Origin: Caryophanales bacterium UBA3835
GTDB taxonomy: Bacteria; Bacillota_I; Bacilli_A; RFN20; CAG-826
NCBI GenBank assembly: GCA_002392945.1
Contig: DGHZ01000014.1
Coordinates: forward strand, 2,379 to 8,341
DNA length: 5,963 nt
Reading direction: 5' to 3'
This document shows, in pieces, positions 5,931 through 5,963 of this stretch (position 1 is its first letter; each line of letters starts with the position of its first letter). The notes beneath the pieces are model-generated. The model was not told the DNA's origin, made no database searches, and was given only the letters and a program-made list of their open reading frames with translations. Position numbers and translations under genes: made by a program.

Positions 5931-5937
5931 TTATTAT
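5909..5937 (+). promoter_or_regulatory. Possible promoter for the gene starting at 5944
   Basis: TATTAT (5932-5937) lies 6 bases before the ATG at 5944. TGGATT (5909-5914) is 17 bases upstream and matches TTGACA at three positions, but it sits inside the khpA terminator stem. If real, the transcript would start at or beside the ATG. The sequence is AT-rich, so a chance match is possible. Confidence 0.4.
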
Positions 5938-5943
5938 TAAAAT

Positions 5944-5963
5944 ATGGAATATGTTAGTTTAGG
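5944..5963 (+). CDS. rimM: Start of a probable rimM (16S rRNA processing protein), truncated by window edge
   Basis: Only six full codons plus two bases remain, reading M-E-Y-V-S-L and then a codon beginning GG (Gly). RimM proteins commonly begin with a short strand of this kind followed by GKI and HGIKGEV, and rimM is the expected gene after rpsP-khpA in Bacillota. RimM binds the 30S head and S19 during 30S maturation. The call rests mainly on gene order plus this weak N-terminal resemblance. There is no Shine-Dalgarno sequence before the ATG, and a terminator separates it from khpA. The other nearby ATG (5951) runs into a stop after three codons. Confidence 0.5.

Noticed and set aside
1..5963. 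A new defence, mobile or multigene accessory system
   Set aside because: Every reading frame of useful size belongs to a well-known housekeeping family in a conserved order. There are no repeats, transposase or integrase genes, CRISPR units or unexplained genes.

Overview
The window is AT-rich, densely coding chromosomal DNA from a low-GC Gram-positive bacterium (Bacillota, Bacilli-type). Three things point there: the gene order rplS-(lepB)-rbgA-rnhB-dprA-topA, the presence of RbgA and KhpA, and AGGAGG-type ribosome binding sites. Every tryptophan codon I checked is TGG and no sense TGA was needed, so the standard bacterial code applies. This argues against Mycoplasma/Spiroplasma proper, although the AT-richness and compactness would suit a streamlined Bacilli or Mollicutes-related lineage. 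I cannot name a species.

Layout. The left five-sixths is read on the minus strand (genes from right to left): rplS (ribosomal protein L19), an intrinsic terminator, a promoter, lepB (signal peptidase I), rbgA (50S assembly GTPase), rnhB (RNase HII), dprA (DNA-processing protein A) and topA (DNA topoisomerase I, running off the left edge). lepB, rbgA and rnhB are fused by a 1-base gap and a 1-base TAATG overlap, so they look like one translationally coupled unit. dprA follows 56 bases later with its own good Shine-Dalgarno site. topA has a strong promoter of its own. The right sixth is read on the plus strand: rpsP (ribosomal protein S16), khpA (KH-domain RNA-binding protein), an intrinsic terminator overlapping the khpA stop codon, and the first codons of what is probably rimM. 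Back-to-back promoters for rplS and rpsP lie in the 228-base gap at 5148-5375, the longest non-coding stretch; no gap exceeds 300 bases.

Functionally this is core housekeeping: ribosomal proteins and ribosome maturation (rplS, rpsP, rbgA, probable rimM, khpA), protein export (lepB), and DNA/RNA maintenance (rnhB, dprA, topA). No mobile element, CRISPR array, tRNA, rRNA or new multigene system is visible. The interesting points are local. The normally co-directional rpsP...rplS cluster is split into divergent halves. Three genes (lepB, topA, probable rimM) have promoter -10 boxes placed so close to the start codon that their transcripts would be leaderless or nearly so. The signal peptidase is unusually long and lacks two arginines of the classical GDN-R..S.DSR box.
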